Positions 9,863 through 19,530 of a stretch of 64,000 nt of DNA are shown in pieces (the first letter of the stretch is position 1; the number at the start of each line of letters is the position of its first letter). The notes below the pieces were generated by a model. That model was not told where the DNA came from, did not search any database, and saw nothing but the letters and a program-made list of their open reading frames with translations. The position numbers and the translations under genes are program-made. The stretch lies in contig NZ_CP187926.1 in NCBI RefSeq assembly GCF_049933045.1, forward strand, positions 4,340,001 to 4,404,000, in the 5' to 3' direction. Source of the DNA: Pseudocolwellia sp049933045. Lineage in GTDB: Bacteria > Pseudomonadota > Gammaproteobacteria > Enterobacterales > Alteromonadaceae.

Positions 9863-10330
9863 ATGAAAACATTCCAACACTCATCAAAATCTTCAGTTAA
9901 ATCATTAAACAAAGCCAGCGGTTTTACCTTGTTAGAGGTTATGGTTGTTATCGTAATTTTAGGTGTACTTGCAAGTATGGTTGTTCCTAACTTATTAGGT
10001 AGCCAAGATCGCGCAAATATGCAAAAAGCTGTATCAGACATTAATGCATTAGAAACGTCATTAAGCATGTACAAGTTAGACAACTACGATTACCCAACTA
10101 CAGAGCAAGGTTTAGAAGCTTTAACGGTTGAAACAGATGTAGAGCCTTTACCGCGTCGTTTTCCTGAAGAAGGCTATGTTAAGCGTCTTCCAAATGACCC
10201 GTGGGGCAACGAATACCAATTATTATACCCAGGTGAAAATAGTAAATATGACGTGTTTTCAATGGGTCAAGATGGCGAAGCCGGTACTGAAGACGATATT
10301 GGTAACTGGAACTTATCTGACTTCCAATAA
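9863..10330 (+). CDS. gspG: Major pseudopilin GspG
   Basis: This is the main subunit of the type II pseudopilus. A 20-residue basic leader ends in Gly20, followed by the prepilin peptidase motif FTLLEVMVVIVILGVLAS with Glu at +5. The C-terminal half keeps the calcium-binding region typical of GspG (NDPWGNEYQLLYPGE, then DGEAGTEDDIGNW). A CAGGAAA ribosome site precedes the ATG. The processing peptidase (GspO/PilD) is not in the window and must be encoded elsewhere. Confidence 0.97.
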   Translation: MKTFQHSSKSSVKSLNKASGFTLLEVMVVIVILGVLASMVVPNLLGSQDRANMQKAVSDINALETSLSMYKLDNYDYPTTEQGLEALTVETDVEPLPRRFPEEGYVKRLPNDPWGNEYQLLYPGENSKYDVFSMGQDGEAGTEDDIGNWNLSDFQ

Positions 10331-10350
10331 GTCGTTAAGTTATTTTGCTC

Positions 10351-10977
10351 ATGCATCTTAGAACATTGGCCAAGCAAGCTCCTAAAAAACAGTCACTCAC
10401 AGGCTTTACCTTAATTGAGGTTATGGTAGTGATTGTTTTAATTGGCTTAATGGCGTCTGCGGTGCAATTTACTTTTAATGGTAATGATCCTGACAAATTA
10501 CTGAATAAAGAAAGCCAACGTTTTAGCGCAATATTTAATACTGCTGCCGAATACTCAATGTTAAATAACATTGAGTTAGGCCTAATGATTCAAGAGAATA
10601 CTTATCAGTTTTTAGCTTTTGACGGTGAAACTTGGGTAAAAACATCAGACACGCCATTTTTAGCACCTTATGCCTTACCTGAAACCGTCACCATCATTTT
10701 AACCTTAGACGACTTACCTTTAGATGAAATACCTCTGATCAATGTTCTGCATGAAGAGAATGAAGAAAGCGATTTAGAATTTTCGGGCTCTGAACTTGAT
10801 GAAGAAGAGGAAAAGCTAACTCCACAAGTTTATATTTTATCGGGTGGTGATTTAACGCCTTTTACTTTACGTTTTCAATTAACCGAAAGGTTTGATGCTG
10901 ACTCTTACATCAGCTATATGGTGAGTGGCTTATATACAACGCCATTAACTATTGAAGGCCCACTTTTTGATGAATAA
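10351..10977 (+). CDS. gspH: Minor pseudopilin GspH
   Basis: A minor pseudopilin with the cleavage motif G|FTLIEVMVVIVLIGLMAS and the usual GspH N-terminal helix. I take the ATG at 10351; a TTG lies two codons upstream. At 208 residues it is somewhat long for the family, because of a very acidic insertion at about residues 134-158 (includes HEENEESDLEF and LDEEEEK). It overlaps gspI by eight bases. The pseudopilin role is secure; the function of the acidic insert is unknown. Confidence 0.92.
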   Translation: MHLRTLAKQAPKKQSLTGFTLIEVMVVIVLIGLMASAVQFTFNGNDPDKLLNKESQRFSAIFNTAAEYSMLNNIELGLMIQENTYQFLAFDGETWVKTSDTPFLAPYALPETVTIILTLDDLPLDEIPLINVLHEENEESDLEFSGSELDEEEEKLTPQVYILSGGDLTPFTLRFQLTERFDADSYISYMVSGLYTTPLTIEGPLFDE

Positions 10978-11362
10978 ATCGTTGAGTAAGCGAATAAAAA
11001 CTAAAGGCTTTACGCTAATAGAAGTGATGCTCGCTATGGCTATTTTTGCTATAGCCGGTGTTGCTTTAGTGTCGAGTACCAGCACACACTTTAGAAGCCT
11101 AAGTCTACTCGAAACAAAAATGATAGCGAACTGGGTGGCTTCTAACCAACTAGTGGAAGTGTCGTTAGATAAAACGTGGCCACTTAAAAATAATAAAAAA
11201 GGCAAAGAAGAATTTGCAGGTCGTGAATGGTTTTGGCTACAAAAAATTGCTAAAACTAATGATGAGAACATGAGCCAAGTGACTATCGAAATTCGTTTAG
11301 ATCAAACAGCAAAGTCTTCATTAACTAGCCTATCTACATACGTTGTTAAGGAAGGTTCATAG
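10970..11362 (+). CDS. gspI: Minor pseudopilin GspI
   Basis: GspI nucleates the pseudopilus tip complex with GspJ and GspK. The 130-residue protein has a basic leader and the motif KG|FTLIEVMLAMAIFAIAG. The ATG at 10970 lies inside the end of gspH, giving an eight-base overlap that implies translational coupling. A TTG in frame further upstream is less likely. The stop codon shares one base with the GTG of gspJ. Confidence 0.93.
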   Translation: MNKSLSKRIKTKGFTLIEVMLAMAIFAIAGVALVSSTSTHFRSLSLLETKMIANWVASNQLVEVSLDKTWPLKNNKKGKEEFAGREWFWLQKIAKTNDENMSQVTIEIRLDQTAKSSLTSLSTYVVKEGS

Positions 11363-11997
11363 TGAACCATTCTGTTATCACTAAAACTAAAGGTTTTACT
11401 CTACTTGAAGTACTCGTGGCGATTTCAATATTTGCGATTATAAGCTTGGCGAGCTTTAGCTTATTCGACACGGTTATTACCAGTGAAGCAAAGTCATCTA
11501 AAAGAATAGAAAGCATGAATGATATTCAACGTGCTTTTATTATTATCGAACGCGATTTTTTACAAATATCTCGACGTAGTTTACGTTTAGCCGGTGATAG
11601 CCCGTTAAGTAACTTTCTTCATACCGATGGCAGTAACTATGAATCTACCTCGCAATCTATTGGTTTTGTTCGCAGTGGCTGGACAAATCCAGGGTTATTA
11701 TTACCTCGTGGAGATATGCAGTCGGTTGCTTATCTAGTTAATGAAGAAACCTTAGAGCGTATTCATTTTAACTTTGTTGATGCCAGCTTAAGTGAAGAGC
11801 CTAAAATAAGAAAGTTACTCACCGGTGTTAACGACATAAGTTTTGAGTATTATTTTAATAAAAAGTGGAACAAAGCATACGAAGGTAATGACTTACCTAG
11901 TGCAATCTCGATAGAACTTGATACCCAAGAGTTCGGTTTAATTAAGCGTAAATTCTTACTTACGGGTATTGAATCCGCAACAGCACTTACCAATTGA
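11362..11997 (+). CDS. gspJ: Minor pseudopilin GspJ
   Basis: A 211-residue tip pseudopilin with the motif KG|FTLLEVLVAISIFAIISLA. It uses a GTG start that overlaps the gspI stop by one base, preceded by GGAAGG at about 11350. The soluble domain has the typical GspJ pattern (RIESMNDIQRAFIIIERDF, later ISFEYYFNKKWNKAY). Gene order I-J-K is canonical. Confidence 0.94.
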   Translation: MNHSVITKTKGFTLLEVLVAISIFAIISLASFSLFDTVITSEAKSSKRIESMNDIQRAFIIIERDFLQISRRSLRLAGDSPLSNFLHTDGSNYESTSQSIGFVRSGWTNPGLLLPRGDMQSVAYLVNEETLERIHFNFVDASLSEEPKIRKLLTGVNDISFEYYFNKKWNKAYEGNDLPSAISIELDTQEFGLIKRKFLLTGIESATALTN

Positions 11998-12004
11998 GGA
12001 TGAC

Positions 12005-13090
12005 ATGAAAAAACTATCGTGTCATCGAGGTGTGGCGTTAATTACAGTTATGTTAGTTGTCGCTTTAGCGTCAATTCTTGCTACGCAAATGACAGCAAAA
12101 TTACAGCTGCAACTACAACGAAGTATTAATATTGAATCGAACCAGCAAGCCTATTGGTATGCGATGGGAGCAGAAGCGTTTACAAAGCGCATATTAACTT
12201 TGTCGTTTGATGGCGAAGAAACAGTTACTCATTTAGGCCAGTTATGGGCACAAGGTGAAAATTCTTATCCAGTCGAATATGGCGATATAACAGGTGAGAT
12301 CACTGATTTACAGTCGTGTTTCAATTTAAACGCTTTGCGAGCTGAAGGCGGTAGTGCTGTGGTTTCTTCGGCAAATACAACAACTCCGTCGTTATTAACA
12401 GATACAGACAGCGATTCGGATAGCGACTCAACTACATCAAAAACCACTACAGCAGCAACCAGTAATGATAATATAGCTGCTGCAGCGTTAGAGCGCTTAA
12501 TATTAGCGATTGGAATTGAAAATGTCAGCAGTTTTGAAGCCAAAGATATGGTTGATGCGTTAACCGATTGGTTAGACGATAATGACATTATCACCAATAA
12601 TGGTGGCGCTGAAGACAATGACTACTCATCATTAGAATATCCATATTTAGCCGCAAATGGTTTCTTAGGAAGCTTAAATGAATTACGTACAGTAGCGCAT
12701 TTTACTCGAGACATTATTGAGGAGTTAAAGCCTTACGTATGCGTTATACCTAACTCAAATTTAAATCAGATTAACGTTAATACCATAGATACAGAACATT
12801 CTGCGTTATTAAGTGCTTTACTTGATGTAACCGAAGATGTTGCAAACGATATTATTTCTGGTCGAGGTGAAGAAGGTTATCAAACAATAGATGATGTTTT
12901 TGCCTTACCTCAATTAAGTGCAATACAAATAGAAGATGAAATGAAAAATCAGCTTGTTGTTGATAGTGAATACTTTAAATTAAAAACTAAAACCACATTT
13001 AACGACAGTTATTTCTTTTTAAACAGTATTATGAAAGTTGAACAAAACAATCAAATTAATATTATTAGCCGCACCATAGGACGTGACTAA
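12005..13090 (+). CDS. gspK: Minor pseudopilin GspK
   Basis: GspK caps the pseudopilus tip. The start is the ATG at 12005, with GAGGA a few bases upstream. The leader ends RG|VALITVMLVVALAS and lacks Glu at +5, which is the normal state for GspK and part of the evidence for it. The 361-residue protein has the large alpha-helical insert of the family and a C-terminal helix-hairpin-helix-like part (QINVNTIDTEHSALLSALL). At about residues 124-156 there is a low-complexity stretch rich in Thr, Ser and Asp with an alternating Asp-Ser run, unlike its neighbours. Confidence 0.94.
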   Translation: MKKLSCHRGVALITVMLVVALASILATQMTAKLQLQLQRSINIESNQQAYWYAMGAEAFTKRILTLSFDGEETVTHLGQLWAQGENSYPVEYGDITGEITDLQSCFNLNALRAEGGSAVVSSANTTTPSLLTDTDSDSDSDSTTSKTTTAATSNDNIAAAALERLILAIGIENVSSFEAKDMVDALTDWLDDNDIITNNGGAEDNDYSSLEYPYLAANGFLGSLNELRTVAHFTRDIIEELKPYVCVIPNSNLNQINVNTIDTEHSALLSALLDVTEDVANDIISGRGEEGYQTIDDVFALPQLSAIQIEDEMKNQLVVDSEYFKLKTKTTFNDSYFFLNSIMKVEQNNQINIISRTIGRD

Positions 13091-14388
13091 TGTTAGAAAC
13101 TCTTTTTATTCGACTGGGCTGCAAAGCTCATGATCCCATTCAATGGTTGATATGGTCGAACCAAGAAAACGAAGTTATTGCTAGTGGTGATCTCAATCAC
13201 GCAAGCGATCTCTCTCACTTAACTGAAAAAGCAGCTCAGCGTAAAGTTGTCGGCTTTATTCCCGCAAGTGAAATTGCCTTAAAACGCTTGAAGGTTCCAG
13301 GTAAGTCGGCGCGCGCTATAACAGCAGCTGCGCCTTACATGTTAGAAGATGAACTGGCACAAGATGTAGAGTCATTATTTTTTGCTTACGCTAATTTAGC
13401 GAAAGACCAAGATGAAAATAATTGCTTTGCTGCAGCGGTTGATAGAGAGCAACTAAAACGTTGGTTACTCTGGTTAGAAGATGCTGACATTAAATGTAAA
13501 ATTCTTATTCCTGACGTTTTAGCTTTACCTTTTAACAAAAGCGTTAGTGAAGGGCCTTGGAGTGCAGTTACGTTAAATAACCAAATACTCCTCAGACAAG
13601 GACCATGGCAAGCGTTAGTTGTTGAAGCTAATGTTTGGGCGTTAATCAATCATCAGTGGGCAAATAAAGTTGAAGTAGCTTCTGATACTGAAGATCAAGA
13701 TGACAGTGAAACAGCTAGTGATGAGTTAGCACCTTTACCAACGACTTCAATAAATGCTTATGCAGAATTACCAGACTCTCCAGGTATTACCATTAATGCA
13801 ATGCCAGAAGAATTACCGCTAGTTTTACTGGCTCAGCATGTTGATCTTAAGTTTTTTAATTTACTTCAAGGTGAATTTCAAGTTAAAGATAAACGCTCTG
13901 CTAATTACAGCAACTGGTTATGGGTAGCGAGTATTGCAGGTATTGCTTTAGTGATGAATGTTGCATTAAAAGGTGCAGAGTTAATTAAATTAAATAACCA
14001 AAATGCCGCCATCGAAACTGAAATAATCAAAGTATATAAAGACACGTTTCCTGAAACCAAACGCGTACGCATATCAACCATTAAATCTCAGCTTAATCGT
14101 AAGTTATCAGAAGTGGGCGGTTCAGCATCTCAAGCTGATTTCCTCACCATGCTAAACAATGTTCAACCCGCTTTTAGTGAGGTTACCGCATTAAAGCCTG
14201 AATCAATGAAATACGATGCCAAAAGAAGTGAATTAAGAATTCAAGCAATATCAAAAGATTACCAGTCGTTCGAAAAATTAAAAGTAGGTTTAGAAAAGCA
14301 ATCCTTAAATGTTAATCAAGGTGCGCAAAATAACTTGGGCGATCAAGTATCAGGTTCATTTGTTATTACGTCTAAAGGGAGTCGATAA
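13090..14388 (+). CDS. gspL: Type II secretion platform protein GspL
   Basis: GspL recruits the ATPase GspE to the membrane. The 432-residue protein has the cytoplasmic actin-like domain (about 1-260, with an acidic linker SDTEDQDDSETASDE near 200), one membrane helix at about 275-292 (NWLWVASIAGIALVMNVAL), and a periplasmic ferredoxin-like domain. Its ATG overlaps the gspK stop by one base (TAATG). Confidence 0.94.
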   Translation: MLETLFIRLGCKAHDPIQWLIWSNQENEVIASGDLNHASDLSHLTEKAAQRKVVGFIPASEIALKRLKVPGKSARAITAAAPYMLEDELAQDVESLFFAYANLAKDQDENNCFAAAVDREQLKRWLLWLEDADIKCKILIPDVLALPFNKSVSEGPWSAVTLNNQILLRQGPWQALVVEANVWALINHQWANKVEVASDTEDQDDSETASDELAPLPTTSINAYAELPDSPGITINAMPEELPLVLLAQHVDLKFFNLLQGEFQVKDKRSANYSNWLWVASIAGIALVMNVALKGAELIKLNNQNAAIETEIIKVYKDTFPETKRVRISTIKSQLNRKLSEVGGSASQADFLTMLNNVQPAFSEVTALKPESMKYDAKRSELRIQAISKDYQSFEKLKVGLEKQSLNVNQGAQNNLGDQVSGSFVITSKGSR

Positions 14389-14858
14389 TGAAAGAACGTT
14401 GGTTAGAGCTTAATATACGAGAACAACGCTTAGTGATAGCGATGGGAAGTGTTGTACTATTTTTCATTTTATATAGCGCTATTTGGGCCCCCCTAACTAA
14501 TAACATTGAAGCGGCAACTAAAAAAGTTGAACGTCAGCAAGAGTTATTAACCTGGATACAAAAAAGCACAGTCATATACAAAAGTGCAGCAGGTGCTAAT
14601 GCCTCTAATAATCGGAATACCAGTTTATCGAGCTTAGTTAATCAAACTGCTGGACGTAACAATATTGAAATTGCACGTATGCAACCACAAGGTGAAAGCA
14701 TACAAGTATGGATTGATGAAGTACCTTTCGACAATTTATTAAATTGGTTAGAACATTTATCGCAGAAAGAAGGCGTAAAAGTAAAAGCTATAGATATTGC
14801 CCATGCTGAGCAAGCAGGTGTTGTTAAAGTAAGACGTTTGCAATTAGGAAGAAGTTAA
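14388..14858 (+). CDS. gspM: Type II secretion platform protein GspM
   Basis: GspM dimerises with GspL in the platform. The 156-residue protein has a short cytoplasmic start, one membrane helix at about residues 14-34 (RLVIAMGSVVLFFILYSAIW), a coiled segment, and a periplasmic domain ending in VKVRRLQLGRS. It overlaps gspL and gspN by one base each, so translation is probably coupled. Confidence 0.93.
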   Translation: MKERWLELNIREQRLVIAMGSVVLFFILYSAIWAPLTNNIEAATKKVERQQELLTWIQKSTVIYKSAAGANASNNRNTSLSSLVNQTAGRNNIEIARMQPQGESIQVWIDEVPFDNLLNWLEHLSQKEGVKVKAIDIAHAEQAGVVKVRRLQLGRS

Positions 14859-15604
14859 TGAAAAAGTGGGTTTTAGGTGCGCTAATATTTATTTTAGCTT
14901 ATCTGTTTTTTATGGTGTCGCAAGTACCAGCGCAATGGGTAGTTAATAAAATATCATTGCCTAAAAATGTTTCATTACAAGGTGTTAAAGGTACTATTTG
15001 GCAAGCAAAAATTAAGCGTATTGTTATTGATGGTTACAGCATTAACGAAGTAACAACTGATGTTAACTTACTGGCTTTATTGATGCTTAATGTGAGTGTT
15101 GATACTAAGTTTGGTGGCGCATTATTTGACGGACCCGAAGGTGAAGCTACACTAAGTCATCTACTTGGCGATATTGAAGTTAGCAATACTAAAGTCTTTA
15201 TGCCTGCGAATGATATTGCTCAATTGTTAAGAGATGAATTACCTATTCCGCTCACAGCGCAACAGTTTTTAGATGTTCAATTAGATACATTTGTGATGGG
15301 GAAACCTGCCTGTGAAGCGCTAAATGGAACAGTTAAATGGGAAAAAGCGAGTATAAAAGCCCTAGACGAAAAAATTAACCTAGGAACGTTAAGTGGCAAG
15401 CTAGCATGTGAAAAGGGTATCGCTAAATTTTCTTTTGATCCTAAAAACAACTTAGGCTTAACTTTTAGTGCTTACGTTTATTCACCGCAACGCATTTCAG
15501 GTAGTGGTTATATCGAACCGGGTAGTAAATTTCCCACCATATTAAAAGAAGCTTTACCTTTCCTTGGTAAGCCAGAAGGCGGTCGCTATAAACTTAACTT
15601 TTAG
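14858..15604 (+). CDS. gspN: Type II secretion protein GspN
   Basis: GspN is an accessory inner-membrane protein present in a subset of type II systems; its exact role is unsettled. The 248-residue protein has one N-terminal membrane segment (VLGALIFILAYLFFMVSQVP) and a beta-rich periplasmic domain beginning VSLQGVKGTIWQAK. It is the last gene of the operon; the next gene is on the opposite strand 26 bases away. Confidence 0.92.
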   Translation: MKKWVLGALIFILAYLFFMVSQVPAQWVVNKISLPKNVSLQGVKGTIWQAKIKRIVIDGYSINEVTTDVNLLALLMLNVSVDTKFGGALFDGPEGEATLSHLLGDIEVSNTKVFMPANDIAQLLRDELPIPLTAQQFLDVQLDTFVMGKPACEALNGTVKWEKASIKALDEKINLGTLSGKLACEKGIAKFSFDPKNNLGLTFSAYVYSPQRISGSGYIEPGSKFPTILKEALPFLGKPEGGRYKLNF

Positions 15605-15630
15605 TGGTTAAGTCTATAGCTAAAATTAGC

Positions 15631-16311
15631 CTAGTTACTTAAAACTGGATGTGCTTTTATTTCTTCTAAAAGTACATCATAGTTTGAAATAGCAGGATAT
15701 TGTGTGATCACATTGTCCGCTTTTTTACTGTCAGGATTTGTAATCGCCAGTAAATGCCCGATACCATATTGCTGCGCCGATGCTAAAATTGGCAAGCTAT
15801 CATCAACAAATAATGTGCTTTCTAATTCAAAACCTTCTTTAGCTTGTAATCTTTCCCACAATAATTGTGACTCTTTAGTAACACCAAACTCATGTGTTGA
15901 ATATAAAGTATCAAAATATTTATCGAGTTGGGTACGTTCAATTTTTAATGACAAACTATTTGGATGCGCATTCGTTACTAGTATCACTTTTCGTCCGCTT
16001 TCTTTTAGAGCAACTAAAAAATGATGAGCGTCATCACGCAATTTAATAAGATGTTGCACTTCTCTTTTTAAATCAGTAATCGGCAGTTTTGTTTGCTCAG
16101 CCCAGTAATCTAGGCAGTACCAGTCAATTGTGCCAAATACTCTTTCGTAATGGCCCATTAATTTTTGTTGTGCTTCATCTAGACTTATTTGAGCAGATTC
16201 GCTATATCTAAGAGGAAGATGATGAAGCCAAAAATGATTGTCATAGTGTAGGTCGAGTATGGTGCCATCCATGTCCAGAAGCACAGTTTCTATTTCGGAC
16301 CAATTAATCAT
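15631..16311 (-). CDS. yrfG: HAD-family GMP/IMP nucleotidase
   Basis: YrfG is a cytoplasmic haloacid-dehalogenase-type phosphatase active on purine nucleotides in E. coli. From the ATG at 16311 the protein has 226 residues and opens MINWSEIETVLLDMDGTILD, holding HAD motif I (DMDGT); motif II is VTNAHP and the acidic motif IV is LFVDDSLP. A start 21 codons further upstream is possible but adds a non-conserved extension. In many gammaproteobacteria yrfG lies near hslR, hslO and nudE, as here. Confidence 0.88.
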   Translation of the reverse strand: MINWSEIETVLLDMDGTILDLHYDNHFWLHHLPLRYSESAQISLDEAQQKLMGHYERVFGTIDWYCLDYWAEQTKLPITDLKREVQHLIKLRDDAHHFLVALKESGRKVILVTNAHPNSLSLKIERTQLDKYFDTLYSTHEFGVTKESQLLWERLQAKEGFELESTLFVDDSLPILASAQQYGIGHLLAITNPDSKKADNVITQYPAISNYDVLLEEIKAHPVLSN

Positions 16312-16401
16312 ATAAATAAAGTTATATTGCGTAGTTGAGGTGTTTATTATCAACCATATATAACTATTTAACACGCCTTAATAATAATTAACCTCAGCTC
16401 T

Positions 16402-19400
16402 TTAAATTTTTATAGACATATCTATGTATACATAGCGCCCTATATTTGAATGTACACTAGAGAAATAACCAAAGCTTTCATCTGCAATGGGGGGGAGCTG
16501 ATTCGTTATATTTTTAATACCCAAAACTATTTTTGTTTTAGTGTTTAACATTTTATTAAAAGCACTATAACTAATGTATGCGCTATAAGTATGATAATCA
16601 GAGATAGGGAGTAAGCCTCCAGTTAAACTTTGAACACTTCTATCATTAAATTTACTGATGTAATTGTAAGTTAACCCTGCTCCAATATTGTTAAGACGCC
16701 AATCAAGTGTCTGGTTTATTCTTAATGACGGTCGACCATTATTATTTAACAAGTTACCAATATTAGGGAGGATTGTATTTGATGGGATATTAGGGTTTTC
16801 TTTTTCTACTTCTTTCAATATCTCAGCACTAATGGGGTCTGCACCTTGTTGGAACTCTAAAAGTTGCGCTATATTTAAATTTGCTGAAAATAGTCCCAAG
16901 TTAGATTCATATTTAAAGGTGGCGTTATAATCAATACCAGACACTTTTCGTGAACTTAAGTTAGTATATTGGTTCGTTATTGAAACAACATTTCCAAATT
17001 CATCACGTGTAATATTACTTGATTTACCTTTAGTTCCACTAAATAAGCCATCATATAATAAGACTGTGCTTGCAGGGGTAATCCCAATGACATTTCTTTG
17101 TTTTATTTTCCACCAATCGATCGATAAATTTATATTTTTTGAAAGAGAGATATCACTTCCAAAAGACAGATTTACATTGTCTTCTGGTTTTAGATCCTCA
17201 TTGCCAAAACGAATTTCACTGATGCCATAAGTAGAGTTAAGAGTGGGATCATATATAAAGTTAAATCGAGATACGCCTTCTTCTGCTATCTGGGGTAAAT
17301 TAGGGGCTCTAAAGCCATTCGCCCAAGAAGATCTCAAAAGTAAGTATTGATTGATTTTTGATGTTATAGCGACTTTTGCTTTAGCAACATTACCTATATC
17401 TGAATAGTTTTCATATCTAAATGCTAACTGAGCCGAAGTATTTTTAAATAAAGGAATATATGAATCAAAGTAGGTACTTACAATATTTCTATCTCCTTTA
17501 GAATCTAAAGTATAACTACTACCTAATACATTGCTCTGACTTAAAGTTATACCTGTTACGTTATCAATAAAAGGAGTACTTCCATCTAGTAGTTCATCTC
17601 TGTCATCGGAGAATGTTTCACGACGTAATTCGATACCTGTAGCAATCTCTATATAACCATTTTTTAATGCATACACTTCAGGGTTTGACCATTTAGTATC
17701 TAATTGCATTAAAGATGTGTTTGAGGTTCTATTAATGTTGACCAAGAATTTGTCAATAACCTGCTGAGAGTTGATAGTTGAATCAATAGAGTTAGGAAAC
17801 TCAAGACTACCGCCATTAAATAAATTATAGGCCAATGAAGGATCTTCCTCATTAATAGCCTGTTGAAATGCCGTGGCATTAATTCTATTTTTAGCGGTAT
17901 CAATAGTTTGTGCATTTGAATATAACAACGCACTTTCCCAATCCCAGTTAAACCACAATCCTTTAGCACCAAGTAAAACTCTACTACTGTTATTAACAAC
18001 AGATATCTCTCTCAATCCTGTATCTACTGGTCGATAACGCTGTAATATTAATTCTTCATCAAAAGGATTATAAGCTGCGGTTTTGGCAATGGTAAAACGT
18101 TGAATATTGAGATTGGGTGCTTGCTCACGTGTGCGCTCAGTTTTAGCATGGTAAAGGTAAGTATCAGAAAATAATTCAACTTCATTACTTAATAAGTGAG
18201 AAAAATAGCCATGAAAGTTAATTCTTTTCACGTCTGATGTCATTGTTCTGTAAGCAGTGCGGTCAAACTTTAAGTCGGCAGGTGTCTCCCCTAAAGCAGA
18301 GCAAATTGACTCAGAAATAGTTAACGTACAATTCCCAAGTGTTATAGGTTGAATATGTACAATGCCGTCTGTCGGGTGTTGAAATTCAGCCCATGGTGTA
18401 TACGAGCTTCTATTATCTAATTGACTGTCAAAAAGAAACTCATCGGGTATCTGATCTGCCTGTCGTCTATCTTCTGATTCTGCATTAGGTAATTCATCGG
18501 CCATAATACCATTGCGTTGATAGTAGTTAAGTGAGACATTCGCGAGAGAATTGTCTTGATTAAATGCGAAGCTTTTCTGCCCAGCGATATTTAATTGATC
18601 AAAATTTGTATTTTGATCGCCGCCATAGTTCACCGAGAACTCATTTTGGGGTATGTTATTATCAATAATATAATTAACGACACCGGCAACTGCATCGCTA
18701 CCATAAAGCGCAGTACCGCCGCCTAACAATACTTCAACGCGATCTAAGCTCTTAATGGGTAATGTATTTATATTGGCGGTACTTACTGGAACAAAGTTTT
18801 CTGTTTGTGTACCTGGATGTTGTACTAAACGGCGACCATTGAGTAATGTTAATGTATAGCCTGTACCAATACCGCGTAAATTTATAGATGACACATCACC
18901 TCTAGCGTCATTCATGCTACCAATTGCACGTTCATTATTAAAAGATATTTCACCTATTTGAGGTATTTGTCTTAACAATTCTTCCCCGTTAACAGCACCT
19001 GTAGAAAATACAAATGCTTTATCGAGTATGCGAGTTGATACATGTTTTGATAATTCACTTCCTTTAATATGGCTACCTACAATATTTATGCGTTCTAATT
19101 TTTTTATATGAGAGGCTTTTTTTACAGTTTTTATTTTTGGAGCAGTAAAAGTCGCTTTAGCAAGCAATCTTTTTTTACGTTGAATAATATATGACGTATT
19201 CGACAGTCGAATTAATTTTAGAGGGTTCTCATCTATAATTAATTTAATTGCTTGATCAACAGACATGGAGCCTTTAATTTCTGGCGAGAGTAACTCGCCA
19301 ACAACATTAGGTGAAAAAATTATTTGTACATTATGATTTAGGGCTAAATTTAATAAGGCATCTTTAGTGTATTGGGCTGGAATATCGACGGCGACAATAT

Positions 19401-19518
19401 TTTTTGCTGAATAAATAGCGGTCGAATAAGCATTCTTCATACTAAAAATAGAAGTAATAAACAACAATAATGAAATGATTCTGATAGTAGAAATAGCTTT
19501 GTTTTTAATACACATCAT
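16402..19518 (-). CDS. TonB-dependent receptor with N-terminal STN signalling domain (FecA-like)
   Basis: A 1038-residue outer-membrane receptor. After a signal peptide comes an STN domain at about residues 45-112 (VDIPAQYTKDALLNLALNHN, then GSMSVDQAIKLII), the periplasmic part that FecA-type transducers use to signal through FecR. The plug follows (RINIVGSHIKG, DARGDVSSINLRGIGTG, LLNGRRLVQHPGTQTENF), then the 22-strand barrel. It is last in the run sigma-fecR-receptor, 12 bases after fecR. It is closely similar to the receptor at 23742-26588, which lacks STN. The C-terminal residue is Ile, not the usual Phe. The ligand is unknown; neighbouring peptidases suggest a peptide or peptide-bound compound, while iron-siderophore remains possible by family. 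Confidence 0.9.
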   Translation of the reverse strand: MMCIKNKAISTIRIISLLLFITSIFSMKNAYSTAIYSAKNIVAVDIPAQYTKDALLNLALNHNVQIIFSPNVVGELLSPEIKGSMSVDQAIKLIIDENPLKLIRLSNTSYIIQRKKRLLAKATFTAPKIKTVKKASHIKKLERINIVGSHIKGSELSKHVSTRILDKAFVFSTGAVNGEELLRQIPQIGEISFNNERAIGSMNDARGDVSSINLRGIGTGYTLTLLNGRRLVQHPGTQTENFVPVSTANINTLPIKSLDRVEVLLGGGTALYGSDAVAGVVNYIIDNNIPQNEFSVNYGGDQNTNFDQLNIAGQKSFAFNQDNSLANVSLNYYQRNGIMADELPNAESEDRRQADQIPDEFLFDSQLDNRSSYTPWAEFQHPTDGIVHIQPITLGNCTLTISESICSALGETPADLKFDRTAYRTMTSDVKRINFHGYFSHLLSNEVELFSDTYLYHAKTERTREQAPNLNIQRFTIAKTAAYNPFDEELILQRYRPVDTGLREISVVNNSSRVLLGAKGLWFNWDWESALLYSNAQTIDTAKNRINATAFQQAINEEDPSLAYNLFNGGSLEFPNSIDSTINSQQVIDKFLVNINRTSNTSLMQLDTKWSNPEVYALKNGYIEIATGIELRRETFSDDRDELLDGSTPFIDNVTGITLSQSNVLGSSYTLDSKGDRNIVSTYFDSYIPLFKNTSAQLAFRYENYSDIGNVAKAKVAITSKINQYLLLRSSWANGFRAPNLPQIAEEGVSRFNFIYDPTLNSTYGISEIRFGNEDLKPEDNVNLSFGSDISLSKNINLSIDWWKIKQRNVIGITPASTVLLYDGLFSGTKGKSSNITRDEFGNVVSITNQYTNLSSRKVSGIDYNATFKYESNLGLFSANLNIAQLLEFQQGADPISAEILKEVEKENPNIPSNTILPNIGNLLNNNGRPSLRINQTLDWRLNNIGAGLTYNYISKFNDRSVQSLTGGLLPISDYHTYSAYISYSAFNKMLNTKTKIVLGIKNITNQLPPIADESFGYFSSVHSNIGRYVYIDMSIKI

Positions 19519-19530
19519 TAATAACTAACT

